A program made the translations under genes and the position numbers. Positions 8,755 to 16,762 of a stretch of 41,807 nucleotides of DNA are shown here, piece after piece. Location: contig CAZJNX010000009.1 in assembly GCA_964547415.1 (NCBI GenBank), positions 1 through 41,807 of the forward strand, given 5' to 3'. The stretch is from CAZJNX01 sp964547415 (GTDB lineage Bacteria; Pseudomonadota; Alphaproteobacteria; Rhizobiales; Amorphaceae). How positions within the stretch are numbered: the stretch's first letter is position 1; every line of letters begins with the position of its first letter. The notes under the pieces are model-generated. The model was not told the DNA's origin. It saw only the letters and a list, made by a program, of their open reading frames with translations, and did not search any database.

Positions 8755-9783
8755 TCACGTGGTGGCGACGGGCGTCGCGGGGGAGCCGACGGCGCCCGGA
8801 AGGTTGAGGGGCGGGGCCGTCAAGAGGAAGCGGGAGCGGCCGGACGCGCGTAGGTTTGCGGCGAGGTCGGTCAGCCACCACAGTTCGCCGAGGTGGACGC
8901 CGAGCTTGAACAGGCACAGCTCGTGGAGCGGCAGGGCCGCGCACGGACCCGGCTTCTCGCCGGCCGGGTAAGCCTCGACGGCGTAGTTGTCCGCGACGAG
9001 GACCGCAAGGCCGCTGTCCCGCACCCAGTCGAGGAGCTTGTCGTCCCGCCCGTCGAGGGCGGCGGAGGAGGCGTGGAGGCGCTCGGCGTCCGGGTCGCCG
9101 CCCATCTCCCGCACGATCCGGGCAAAGCCGGTGTGGAGGCAGACCATGTCGCCTTCCTCCACCCTCACCCCGTCGGCCGCCATGATCTCCATGAGGGTGT
9201 CGTGGCCGACGAGGGTGCGCGCGTCGCCGAGGTGGGCGTGGAGGTCTATCAGGACCGCGCGGCCCTGGACGCAGCGCTCGGCCATCACGTGGATGCCGAG
9301 GCGGTGGGCGCGGGGGCCCTCGTAGGGCGCGGCCTTCGGGTCGGCCGGGGCGGCGACATCGGTGCCCGCCCGCCAGCCGTTGTAGTAGACGGCCTCGGCC
9401 TCCCCGTCCCCGTCGGCGTCGAACCGGCCGCCCACGTGGGACAGGGCGTCCCACTGGGTGGAGTACTGGGTGTGGAGGAGGACGGCGTCGTCGGACACTA
9501 CGTCGGTGTGGTCCGGGTTCTCCCGGGCGAGGGGGAAGTTGTAGTTGGCCTCGCCCATCCGCTCGGTGGCGTAAAGGCGCGGCGGGTGGCGGCGGGGGTT
9601 GAGGCGGTTGCCGCCCGGCAGGTCGAGGGGGAGCGACAGGCAGAAGGTGCGCCCGTCCCGCACCTCGGCGATCCCCTGCTTCACCTTCTCCGGCGTCAGC
9701 AGGTTGAGGCGGCCTGCCTCGTCGTCCGGGCCGAAGTCGCCCCAGTTGGCGCCCTCGGGCCGTCTCGTCCAGCGTTCGGTCAT
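8755..9783 (-). CDS. Cyclase-family metal-dependent hydrolase (kynurenine formamidase-like)
   Basis: A 342-residue member of the putative cyclase family (PF04199), which includes KynB formamidase and isatin hydrolase. The metal-binding region reads TQWDALSHVGGRFD near residue 110, the long-form variant of the H-x-G-T-H-x-D-x-P-x-H motif. Another conserved block is GDMVCLHTGFARI, and WWLTDLAANL lies near the C terminus. This long subgroup (about 320-345 residues) is common in proteobacterial degradation operons and usually uncharacterised. Hydrolysis of a cyclic or N-formyl amide or a lactone is the family chemistry. It sits between the DUF3916-like gene and the ADP-forming ligase with very short spacers, which suggests it frees an acid that is then CoA-activated. 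The family is firm; the substrate is inferred only from context. Confidence 0.85.
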   Translation of the reverse strand: MTERWTRRPEGANWGDFGPDDEAGRLNLLTPEKVKQGIAEVRDGRTFCLSLPLDLPGGNRLNPRRHPPRLYATERMGEANYNFPLARENPDHTDVVSDDAVLLHTQYSTQWDALSHVGGRFDADGDGEAEAVYYNGWRAGTDVAAPADPKAAPYEGPRAHRLGIHVMAERCVQGRAVLIDLHAHLGDARTLVGHDTLMEIMAADGVRVEEGDMVCLHTGFARIVREMGGDPDAERLHASSAALDGRDDKLLDWVRDSGLAVLVADNYAVEAYPAGEKPGPCAALPLHELCLFKLGVHLGELWWLTDLAANLRASGRSRFLLTAPPLNLPGAVGSPATPVATT

Positions 9784-9813
9784 CGCCTTCCCTTCGAGCG
9801 GCGGCCGCCGGCC

Positions 9814-10383
9814 TCAGGCGGGCAGCGGCTCGCGAATGATGAAGATCTCCCGTTCGGTCACCCGGATGCCGCCTTCCGCCGCCTCGTCCTCGTCCTCGTC
9901 CTCCATGCGGTCGTGGTAGCCGTATTCGGCGAAACCCTCCGGCGGGGCGAGGCCGAGGTCGGCGAGGGCGCTCCGGCCAGCCGGCAGCGGCGTCCACGTC
10001 TGGCTCGGGTGGGTGCGCACCTCGAAGTCGCGGGCGTACTCGGGCGAGTGGAAGACGCCCACCTCGGCCGACCAGAACCCCGGCGGGTCGAGGATCGCGT
10101 AGACGATCCGGTGCGAACGGCGCGCCGGCCGGGCGTCGCGCATGTGCTCCGCCGCGCGCAGAAGCGCGGCGACGGCCCGTCGCCCGTGGTCCGGGTCGGC
10201 GTCCGGCCCGTCGAGGAGGCGCTGGTCCACCGGCAGGTGCCAGTGGTCGCACACGTCGAACTCGGGCCGGCGGGGCTCGGGAAAGAAGCCGGCGAACCCG
10301 TCCGCCCAGGCGTCCAGCGCCGCGAGCTCGGCGGCCGCGTCGAGGGGCGGCATGCCCTCCCCGATGTCGAGGCGCCTCGGCAC
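9814..10383 (-). CDS. DUF3916-like protein
   Basis: A 189-residue soluble protein without signal peptide or membrane segments. It begins at a GTG (10383) with GGAGGAGG just upstream and lies 27 bases after livF. Visible landmarks are ALDAWADGFAGFFPEP, CDHWHLPVDQRLLDGP, ALLRAAEHMRD, IVYAILDPPGFWSAEVGVF and QTWTPLPAG. From memory these resemble proteins annotated DUF3916, a family of unknown function; I cannot confirm this without a profile search. An acidic stretch MEDEDEDEAAE near the C terminus comes from a short in-frame tandem repeat of a GAG/GAC pair and is probably a variable insertion. Its place inside a transporter and catabolic operon suggests a role in handling the imported compound, but nothing in the sequence gives a reaction. 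Confidence 0.6.
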   Translation of the reverse strand: MPRRLDIGEGMPPLDAAAELAALDAWADGFAGFFPEPRRPEFDVCDHWHLPVDQRLLDGPDADPDHGRRAVAALLRAAEHMRDARPARRSHRIVYAILDPPGFWSAEVGVFHSPEYARDFEVRTHPSQTWTPLPAGRSALADLGLAPPEGFAEYGYHDRMEDEDEDEAAEGGIRVTEREIFIIREPLPA

Positions 10384-10410
10384 GGCCTCCTCCTCCCTTC
10401 GCCCCGGCCC

Positions 10411-11157
10411 TCAGAACAGCTTCATGAGGGCGACGTGGTCGTGGAGCGGCTCGGGCGGGCCGTCGTAGACGATCTCGCCCGTCTTCAGGACCAGCGCCCG
10501 GTGGGCGATGGGGAGCGACAGCTGCACGTTCTGCTCCACGATCAGGATCGAGACGCCCAGGTCCTCGTTGATGCGCGTGACCGCCTGCATGACCCGCTCC
10601 ACGAGGTTGGGCGCGAGGCCGATGGACGGCTCGTCGAGGAGGACGACCTCCGGCCCGTGCATCAGCGCCATGCCGATGGCGAGCATCTGCTGCTGCCCGC
10701 CCGACAGGGTGCCGGCGATCTGGCTCCGCCGCTCCTTCAGGATCGGGAACAGGGAAAAGACCTGCTCGCGCCGCTCGTCGAGGTGGCCCGGCTCGTGCTC
10801 CACGAAGCCGCCGAGGTCCAGGTTGTCGGCGACCGAGAGGGAACGGAACACGCCGTGGCCCTGGGGCACGTAGGCGAGGCCCTCGGCGACGTTCTCGGCC
10901 GCCTTGCGACCGGTGATGGGCTTGCCCTGGTAGGCGACGGTGCCGCCCATGGGCTTCAGGAGCCCGAAGACGGTGCGCAGGAGCGTGGTCTTGCCCGCGC
11001 CGTTGTGGCCGAGCATGAGGAGCACCTCGCCCTTGGCGAGCGCGAGGTCCACGCCGTGGACCACCTTCTTGCGGCCGTAGCCCGCCTCGAGGCCCGCGAC
11101 GGAGAGGACCGCCTCGCGCGCGGCGGCGGCGGGCGGGGGCGCGTCGGCAACCGTCAT
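10411..11157 (-). CDS. livF: Branched-chain amino acid-type ABC transporter ATPase LivF
   Basis: A 248-residue cytoplasmic ATPase, the second nucleotide-binding subunit of a HAAT-family importer. It shows Walker A GHNGAGKTT near residue 48, the Q-loop in YVPQGHGVF, signature LSGGQQQMLAIGMAL near 148, Walker B VVLLDEPSIGLAPN near 170 and the ILIVEQN switch region. YVPQ and GLAP are typical of LivF as opposed to LivG. An alanine- and proline-rich tail of about 15 residues precedes the fold. The ATG at 11157 overlaps the stop of the LivM-LivG fusion gene (ATGA), so production is translationally coupled. It works with the fusion ATPase domain as a heterodimer beneath LivH and the LivM domain. Confidence 0.93.
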   Translation of the reverse strand: MTVADAPPPAAAAREAVLSVAGLEAGYGRKKVVHGVDLALAKGEVLLMLGHNGAGKTTLLRTVFGLLKPMGGTVAYQGKPITGRKAAENVAEGLAYVPQGHGVFRSLSVADNLDLGGFVEHEPGHLDERREQVFSLFPILKERRSQIAGTLSGGQQQMLAIGMALMHGPEVVLLDEPSIGLAPNLVERVMQAVTRINEDLGVSILIVEQNVQLSLPIAHRALVLKTGEIVYDGPPEPLHDHVALMKLF

Positions 11158-12866
11158 TTGAAGTAGCGCTCCGCGAGTTCGGGGTCGTTCATCAGGGCCT
11201 CGGGCTCGCCGACGGCCATGGCGTGGCCCTCGTCGAGATAATAGACGATGGAGCACAGCTCCTTGATGACGTCGAGGTTGTGCTCGATGATGCACACCGT
11301 CTTGCCCGCCTCGGCGAGCTTGCGCATGACGGGGAAGATCTCCTGCAAGGTCGCCTTGTCGAGGCCCGACAGCGGCTCGTCGAACAGGAGGACGTCTGCG
11401 CCCGTGGCGAGCAGCCGCGCCACGACGAGGAGCTTTTCTTCCGCGTAGGACAGGTTCTCCGCCGTCTCGTGCAGCTTGTCCTCGAGGCCCACGAAGGCGA
11501 GGATATCGCGCGCGCGGCGGGTGTTCTCCGCCTCCTGCTGGCGGACGGTGCCGGGCCGGAAGAAGACCGACAGGATGTTGTCGCCCGCCTGGTGGGGAAG
11601 GGCGACGAGGACGTTCTCGAGCACCGTCATCTTGGTGAACAGGCGCAGGTCCTGGAACGAGCGGGCGACGCCCGCGCGGGCGAGCTGGTGGGGCTTCAGG
11701 CCGGCGATCGCCTTGCCGTCGATGAGGATCTCCCCGCCCGTCGGCTTCAGGAAGCCGGTGAGGATGTTGAAGGCGGTGGTCTTGCCCGCGCCGTTGGGAC
11801 CGATGAGACCGGTGATGCGGCCAGGCTCGAGGCGGATGTCGAGCCCGTCTATGGCGCGGATGCCGCCGAAGTATTTCGCGAGCGCCTTGCCCTCCACGAC
11901 GCGGCCCGTGCCCGGCGTCGCGGCCGCCCCCGCGGGCTGGGCGACCGCCACGGCCGGGCCGGCGCCGCCGCCGCCCTCCTCGATCTTCGGCAGGCGCGCC
12001 TCGGTCTTCCGTTCGCCGAGGAGGCCCTGGGGCCGGAAGATGAGGATCAGCACCATCACGAGGCCGTAGAGGACGAGGCGCGACTTGTCGGCGATGTCCG
12101 TCGGCAGCTCGATGAACTTCAGCAGTTCCGGCAAGATCACCAGAATCGCCGCACCCAGCAGCGAGCCGATCAGGTTGCCCGCTCCGCCGAGGATGACCAT
12201 GGCGAGGATGTAGATGGTCTCCTCGATGAGGAAGCTGTCGGCGCCCACATAGTTGAAGTGGCGGGCGAACAGCGAGCCCGCGACGGCGGCGAGGCCAGCG
12301 GAGATCGCGAAGACGACGAGCTTCATCTCCACGACGTCCTTGCCGACGGCGACGGCCGCGCTCTCGTTCTCGCGCATCGCCCGCAGCGCCCGGCCGAACG
12401 GGGATGTGGCGACGCGCCAGCACACCCAGAACGCCCCGGCCGCCACCACGAAGGCCATGGGCAGGAAGGCGCCGGGGGTGGACAGGGCGAGGCCGAAGAA
12501 GTCGTAGCTCGGCACGCCGCTGATGCCGTCGGTCCCGCCGGTGAGCTCGGTCCAGTTGAGCGCCACCTCGATCAGGATGATCTGAAAGGCGAGGGTGACG
12601 ACGACGAGGTAGTCCCCCGCGATGCGGAGCGCGGGCAGGGCGAGGAGGGTGCCGATCCCCGCCCCAAGGAGGGCGCTCGCGATCAGCGGCAGGGGGAAGG
12701 GCAGCCCCGCGTCCACGAGGAGGATCGCCGTCACGTACGCGCCGAAGCCGTAGAAGGCGGCGTGGGACAGGGCGAACAGGCCCGCGAAGCCGATCAGCAG
12801 ATTGAAGGAGGTGGCGAGGATGGCGTAGAGGCACACCATCACGAGGATGTGATAGATGTAGTCCAC
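11154..12866 (-). CDS. Fused branched-chain-type ABC permease and ATPase (LivM-LivG)
   Basis: A 570-residue fusion. Residues 1 to about 290 are a LivM-type inner-membrane permease with eight or more hydrophobic segments; it contains NLLIGFAGLFALSHAAFYG, TGGTDGISGVP and RPQGLLGERK, the usual LivM end. An Ala/Gly/Pro-rich linker (about 295-320) joins it to a LivG-type ATPase with Walker A GPNGAGKTT, RSFQDLRLF, signature LSYAEEKLL and Walker B VLLFDEPLSGLD. Note that the signature is LSYAE rather than LSGGQ, a variant also seen in other LivG proteins. The start is a GTG (12866) with GGGAGGGGG upstream, 12 bases after livH. Such fusions are known in proteobacterial HAAT systems. The partner ATPase is LivF and the partner permease LivH. 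Confidence 0.92.
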   Translation of the reverse strand: MDYIYHILVMVCLYAILATSFNLLIGFAGLFALSHAAFYGFGAYVTAILLVDAGLPFPLPLIASALLGAGIGTLLALPALRIAGDYLVVVTLAFQIILIEVALNWTELTGGTDGISGVPSYDFFGLALSTPGAFLPMAFVVAAGAFWVCWRVATSPFGRALRAMRENESAAVAVGKDVVEMKLVVFAISAGLAAVAGSLFARHFNYVGADSFLIEETIYILAMVILGGAGNLIGSLLGAAILVILPELLKFIELPTDIADKSRLVLYGLVMVLILIFRPQGLLGERKTEARLPKIEEGGGGAGPAVAVAQPAGAAATPGTGRVVEGKALAKYFGGIRAIDGLDIRLEPGRITGLIGPNGAGKTTAFNILTGFLKPTGGEILIDGKAIAGLKPHQLARAGVARSFQDLRLFTKMTVLENVLVALPHQAGDNILSVFFRPGTVRQQEAENTRRARDILAFVGLEDKLHETAENLSYAEEKLLVVARLLATGADVLLFDEPLSGLDKATLQEIFPVMRKLAEAGKTVCIIEHNLDVIKELCSIVYYLDEGHAMAVGEPEALMNDPELAERYFK

Positions 12867-12878
12867 GTCCCCCTCCCT

Positions 12879-13748
12879 CTAGATGCGGCTCGCGCCGAAC
12901 AGGCCCTGGGGCCTGACGACGAGGATCAGGAACAGGACGACGAAGGCGATCGAGGCCTGCCACTCCGTCGGGATGCGGATGAGCCCGAGGCTCTCCACCA
13001 TGCCGAGGGCGAAGCCGCCGACGACCGCGCCGCGGATCGAGCCGATCCCGCCCACCACCACCGCCACGAACGCCATGAAGACGGCGATGAAGCCCATGTG
13101 GGCCGTCGCCCCGTCCTTCATGAGGATGAGCACGGCGGGCACGGCCGACAGGGCCGAGCCGATGGCGAACACGGCGATCGCCATCTTCTGGGTATCGATA
13201 CCGATCACCTCGGCCATCTCGCGGTTGTCGGTCATGGCGACGATCGCCTTGCCGAACCGCGTGTACTTCAGGAAGGCGAACAGGCCGCCGCCGAGGATCG
13301 CCAGCGACGCGACCTGCCACAGGTGGATCGAGGTGAAGAACACCGGCCCGAGGAAGAAAATGCCGTAGGAAAGGTCCGGGATCACGCGGTTGCCGGCCCC
13401 GAAGATGACGCCGATCAGGTTCTCGATCAGGATGAACAGCCCGAGCGAGGAGATGAGCACCACGAGACCGGGCGCCCCGCGACTCTGGATCGGCCGGTAG
13501 ACGAGGCCGTAGCACGCGATCCCGAGAACGACGGCCGCCACCACCGCGAACAGGAGCGCGACCGGGATCGGCAGCCCCGCCACGGCCGCCGCCCACCAGG
13601 CGGCGTAGGCCGCCGCGGCGAAGACGGGCCCGTAGGCGAAGTGGACGATCTTCGTGGTCGCGAAGATCAGACCGAAGCCGACGCCGAGCAGCGCGTAGTG
13701 GCTGCCGTTGACGATGCCGTTGAAGAGGAGCTGGAGAAAGAGGTCCAT
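12879..13748 (-). CDS. livH: Branched-chain amino acid-type ABC transporter permease LivH
   Basis: A 289-residue inner-membrane permease with about eight hydrophobic segments. It begins LFLQLLFNGIVNGSHYALLG, the hallmark of LivH, and later has DNREMAEVIGID, FVAVVVGGIGSIRGAVVGG and a C-terminal RPQGLFGASRI. It forms the translocation pore with the LivM domain of the fusion protein. It lies 123 bases downstream of livK, a gap that holds a stable hairpin, and 12 bases upstream of the fusion gene. LivH proteins are shared by importers for amino acids, short amides and aromatic acids, so the permease does not fix the substrate. Confidence 0.93.
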   Translation of the reverse strand: MDLFLQLLFNGIVNGSHYALLGVGFGLIFATTKIVHFAYGPVFAAAAYAAWWAAAVAGLPIPVALLFAVVAAVVLGIACYGLVYRPIQSRGAPGLVVLISSLGLFILIENLIGVIFGAGNRVIPDLSYGIFFLGPVFFTSIHLWQVASLAILGGGLFAFLKYTRFGKAIVAMTDNREMAEVIGIDTQKMAIAVFAIGSALSAVPAVLILMKDGATAHMGFIAVFMAFVAVVVGGIGSIRGAVVGGFALGMVESLGLIRIPTEWQASIAFVVLFLILVVRPQGLFGASRI

Positions 13749-13845
13749 GGCGCCGCCGCGAGGCCGCGCGGGCCGCCCGCCCGCGCGCGAAGAAGGGAAG
13801 GCGCGGCGGGGCTTGCGGCCCGCGCCGCGCCGACGGCCGGGAAAC

Positions 13846-13864
13846 GGGGCGGGCGCGCCGCCCC
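13846..13864 (-). terminator. Intercistronic hairpin between livK and livH
   Basis: On the minus strand GGGGCGG, a 5-base loop and CCGCCCC form a 7-bp all-GC stem just after the livK stop, followed by GTTTCCC. Partial termination or 3'-end protection here would leave more binding-protein mRNA than permease mRNA, a common arrangement in ABC operons. Confidence 0.5.
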
Positions 13865-13871
13865 GCCCGCG

Positions 13872-15032
13872 TCACTCGATCTCGATGTACTCCTTGAAGC
13901 GGCCGACGCCCTCCTCGTCCACCTCGAACAGCGCGACGCGCTTCTTGGCGACGCCGTTGTCCTGGAAGGTCATCTCGCCGCCGTAGACGCTCGGGAACAC
14001 CGGGTCCTCGCGCAGCAGGCCGGCCAGCCTGTCGCCCTCGATCGGCACCCCCGCCGCCTTCGCCCGCTTCATCAGTTCGGCGATGACGTAGGTGCCCTCG
14101 TAGTAGTTCGCCGCGTAGAACTCCGGCGGTTCGCCGTAGCGCGCCTCGTAGGCGTCGGCGAACTCCTTGGACCAGCCCTCGCTCTGGGGGGTGAAGTAGT
14201 CGGAGGTGTACTCGAAGCCGGGCGCGTGCTCGCCGGCCAGCTTGGCGATCTCGTCGTTGTACTCGATGCCGACGATCGGCACGTCCATGCCGAACTCGCG
14301 GGCGCGCTTGATGGCGAGGCCCGGGTCCGGGCTGAACAGCCACAGGCCGAGGACGTCCGCGCCCGAGTTGCGGATCTTGGCCATCTGCGTGTCGATGTTG
14401 GGCGCGCCGACGGCCATGAACTCGGTGGCGACGATCTCCCCGCCGAGGTCGTCGGTCCAGTAGGGCTCGACGGCGGCGATCACGCTCTCGCCCGCGTCGG
14501 AGCGCCAGGCGAGCTGGGCCATCTTCTCCGCGCCCAGCTGCTTGGCCCGCGTCGCGGCCGCGCGGCCGAGGTCGGAGGCGAGGGAGCGGTTGTGGAACAG
14601 GTAGTCCGAGGCGCCCACGAGGGCGGAGGACACGCCGCCGCCGTTGATGAGGAAGATGCCCTGCTCGTCCGCGATCGGGGCGATGGCGAGGGTGGGCGGC
14701 GAGAAGGAGGTGAGCACCGCCTCGACGCCGTGGAGGTTCATGAGGCGGTTCATGGCCGCCACGCCCTCCTTGGCGACGCCGGACTTGTGGTCCTCGATGA
14801 CGGCCTCCAGCGGCACGCCGTCGATGCCGCCCGCCGCGTTGATCTCGTCGACGGCCTGCTCAATGGCCTGGCTCATCACCTTGCCGTACCAGTTGGCCTT
14901 GCCGCTCATGGCGAGGATCGCGCCGATCTTGTAGCTGTCCGGCTCGTCCTGCGCGGCGGCGGGGGCGGAAAGCCCCGCCACCAGCGCCACGGATGCGGCT
15001 GCCGCCAGAAGCGGCCTGAAAAAGCGTCTCAT
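13872..15032 (-). CDS. ABC transporter periplasmic substrate-binding protein (LivK-like)
   Basis: A 386-residue periplasmic solute-binding protein of the HAAT family (Peripla_BP_6 fold). The signal peptide ends around residue 28 (SAPAAAQ). The mature protein starts YKIGAILAMSGKANWYG and shows the usual EINAAGGIDGVPLEAVIEDH block, then AIAPIADEQGIFLINGGG. The ATG at 15032 has GGGAGGA eight bases upstream. Homologues bind branched-chain amino acids, amides, benzoate-type acids or other organic acids, and the binding-site residues cannot be interpreted by eye. Because the neighbouring genes encode acyl-CoA chemistry, an organic or aromatic acid seems at least as likely as an amino acid. It is followed by a hairpin and then the permease genes. 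Confidence 0.9.
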   Translation of the reverse strand: MRRFFRPLLAAAASVALVAGLSAPAAAQDEPDSYKIGAILAMSGKANWYGKVMSQAIEQAVDEINAAGGIDGVPLEAVIEDHKSGVAKEGVAAMNRLMNLHGVEAVLTSFSPPTLAIAPIADEQGIFLINGGGVSSALVGASDYLFHNRSLASDLGRAAATRAKQLGAEKMAQLAWRSDAGESVIAAVEPYWTDDLGGEIVATEFMAVGAPNIDTQMAKIRNSGADVLGLWLFSPDPGLAIKRAREFGMDVPIVGIEYNDEIAKLAGEHAPGFEYTSDYFTPQSEGWSKEFADAYEARYGEPPEFYAANYYEGTYVIAELMKRAKAAGVPIEGDRLAGLLREDPVFPSVYGGEMTFQDNGVAKKRVALFEVDEEGVGRFKEYIEIE

Positions 15033-15127
15033 CCGAAGTCCTCCCGTTGGTCGTGTTTCCTCCCGGCGGCGGGCCGGTCTTCTTCTGGTTGTCCTGTCGC
15101 CGCCGTCGTTCCCGTTCTTCCTGCGGC

Positions 15128-16639
15128 CTACTTCGGCGCGTGGGCCGAAAGACCGAGGAGCGCGCGCCGCCGCAGCCACAGGCTCGGCCGGTAGCGATCC
15201 TCGCCGGTGATCTCCTGGAGGCGCGCCATGATGGCGTGGGTCTCCTTCACGCCCATGGCCTCGGCCATCTCGAGGGGCCCCAGGGGATAGTTGAGGCCGA
15301 GCTTGAGGGCGAGGTCGATCTCTTCCGGCTTCGCGAGGTCGATCTCGGCCATGTAGCAGCCGAGGTTGGCGATGAAGGCCCGCATCCGCTGGGCGACGAA
15401 GCCGGGGCTGTCGTTGATCGGCGAGACCTTGCGCCCCGTCGCCGCGACGGCCGCCGCCACGGCGTCCAGCACCGCTCCGTCGGCGCCGGGCGCCGTCATC
15501 ACCGTCACGCGCTTGTCGGTGCGGGCCGACAGGTCCACGCACACGAGGCGGCGGAAGTCCGCACCCGTGCGCACGGCGAAGGTGGTGGCGTCCTCGCCGA
15601 GCGGCGCGCCGAGGATCGGGCTCTCCTCGTCGTCGTGGTCGAGGACGGCGAGGTCCGCCTCGCGGGCGAAGGCGAGGAGCGCCTCGGTCGGCTCGGCGAG
15701 CACCACGCGGCGGGCCGGCGCGGCCTGCGGGACGTGGTCGGCGTCCGATGCGTCCGTGCGGTTGCCCTCGCCGTCGTACGCGTAGTGGCCCTGCCGCGTC
15801 TTCCGGCCGTGGCGGCCCGCGTCGTAAAGGAGCTTGTGGAGGGGGGACGTCGCGATCCGCGGGTCGTTCATGTAGCCCTGCCACACGATCATCGACACGG
15901 GGAAGTTCACGTCGATGCCCGTGAGGTCCATGAGCTCGAACGGGCCCATGCGGAAGTCGCACTGGTCGCGCAGGATGGCGTCGATGCGCGAGGGGCTCGC
16001 CACCCCCTCGTGGGCCATCCGGAGGCCCTCGGTGGTGAAGGCGCGGCCGCCGAAGTTGACGAGGAAGCCGGGCGCGTCCTTCACGCGGATGGGCGTTCGG
16101 GTCATCCGCCGGCCGAGGTCGACGAGGGCCTCGGCAACGGCGGGGTCGGTATCCGGCCCCTCGATGATCTCCACGAGCTTCATGAGGGGCACGGGGTTGA
16201 AGAAGTGCATCCCCGCGACGCGGCCGCGGCGGGAGAGCTTGCGGGCGATGGCGCCGATCGGGATGGACGAGGTGTTGGTGGCGAGGATGGCGTCGTCCCT
16301 GGTCGCCGCCTCGAGGTCGGCGAAGACGGCGCGCTTCACCTCGATGTCCTCGACGATGGCCTCCACCACCGCGTCGCATGCGCCGAACGCGGCGAGGCCA
16401 TCCACCACGACGAGGGCGTCCTTCGCGGCGGCGGCCTCCGCACCGTCCATCCGGCCCTTCTCGGCGAGGCGGTCGATCCGCTTGGCGATGGCGGCGCGGC
16501 CCGCCTCGGCGGCGCCGTCCTTGGCGTCGTAGAGGAGCGTCTTCATGCCGCCCATGGCGGAGACCTGGGCGATCCCCTGCCCCATGGCGCCGAGACCGAC
16601 GACGCCGACGGTGTAATCGGGCTCGTTCGGCGAGCGCAT
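15128..16639 (-). CDS. 3-hydroxyacyl-CoA dehydrogenase (PaaH-like, two C-terminal domains)
   Basis: A 503-residue NAD-dependent dehydrogenase that oxidises a 3-hydroxyacyl-CoA to the 3-ketoacyl-CoA. The N-terminal Rossmann motif is VGVVGLGAMGQGIAQ, followed by ATNTSSIPI and GMHFFNPVPLMKLVEI. Two copies of the C-terminal helical domain follow, marked by VKDAPGFLVNF and INDSPGFVAQRM. The doubled C-terminal domain and length match the PaaH/PaaC type (3-hydroxyadipyl-CoA dehydrogenase) rather than the short FadB-like enzymes. In the second half TNLGCYMAE-like residues precede GLNYPLGPLEMAE. I chose the ATG at 16639 because GGGGAGG lies nine bases upstream; the in-frame ATG at 16648 directly abuts that sequence and would lack spacing. 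It precedes livK by 95 bases. Confidence 0.9.
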   Translation of the reverse strand: MRSPNEPDYTVGVVGLGAMGQGIAQVSAMGGMKTLLYDAKDGAAEAGRAAIAKRIDRLAEKGRMDGAEAAAAKDALVVVDGLAAFGACDAVVEAIVEDIEVKRAVFADLEAATRDDAILATNTSSIPIGAIARKLSRRGRVAGMHFFNPVPLMKLVEIIEGPDTDPAVAEALVDLGRRMTRTPIRVKDAPGFLVNFGGRAFTTEGLRMAHEGVASPSRIDAILRDQCDFRMGPFELMDLTGIDVNFPVSMIVWQGYMNDPRIATSPLHKLLYDAGRHGRKTRQGHYAYDGEGNRTDASDADHVPQAAPARRVVLAEPTEALLAFAREADLAVLDHDDEESPILGAPLGEDATTFAVRTGADFRRLVCVDLSARTDKRVTVMTAPGADGAVLDAVAAAVAATGRKVSPINDSPGFVAQRMRAFIANLGCYMAEIDLAKPEEIDLALKLGLNYPLGPLEMAEAMGVKETHAIMARLQEITGEDRYRPSLWLRRRALLGLSAHAPK

Positions 16640-16762
16640 GACGGCCATCCTCCCCGGTAGGTTTTTTTGGGAGCATAGCCGCCCGGCCGGCCCTTGGCTA
16701 GAGCGTCGCACCCCCTGCCCGGCGCGAGCCTTCCGCCCGGACCGCCGGTGGCTCCCGATGCC

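Noticed and set aside
9885..9905. A CCTCGT-type tandem repeat as a possible phase-variable tract
   Set aside because: The unit is six bases and in frame, so copy changes would only lengthen an acidic run and not switch the gene.
11223..15194. A 1323-codon open frame on the plus strand opposite the liv genes
   Set aside because: It is the antisense shadow of well-supported liv and binding-protein genes. Its composition (His, Asp, Glu, Arg, Val repeats) is the expected mirror of GC-rich coding DNA and matches no family.
16661..16669. A run of seven T as a possible terminator
   Set aside because: It is on the plus strand where no gene ends, and no hairpin precedes it; on the minus strand it is an A-run just upstream of a ribosome-binding site.
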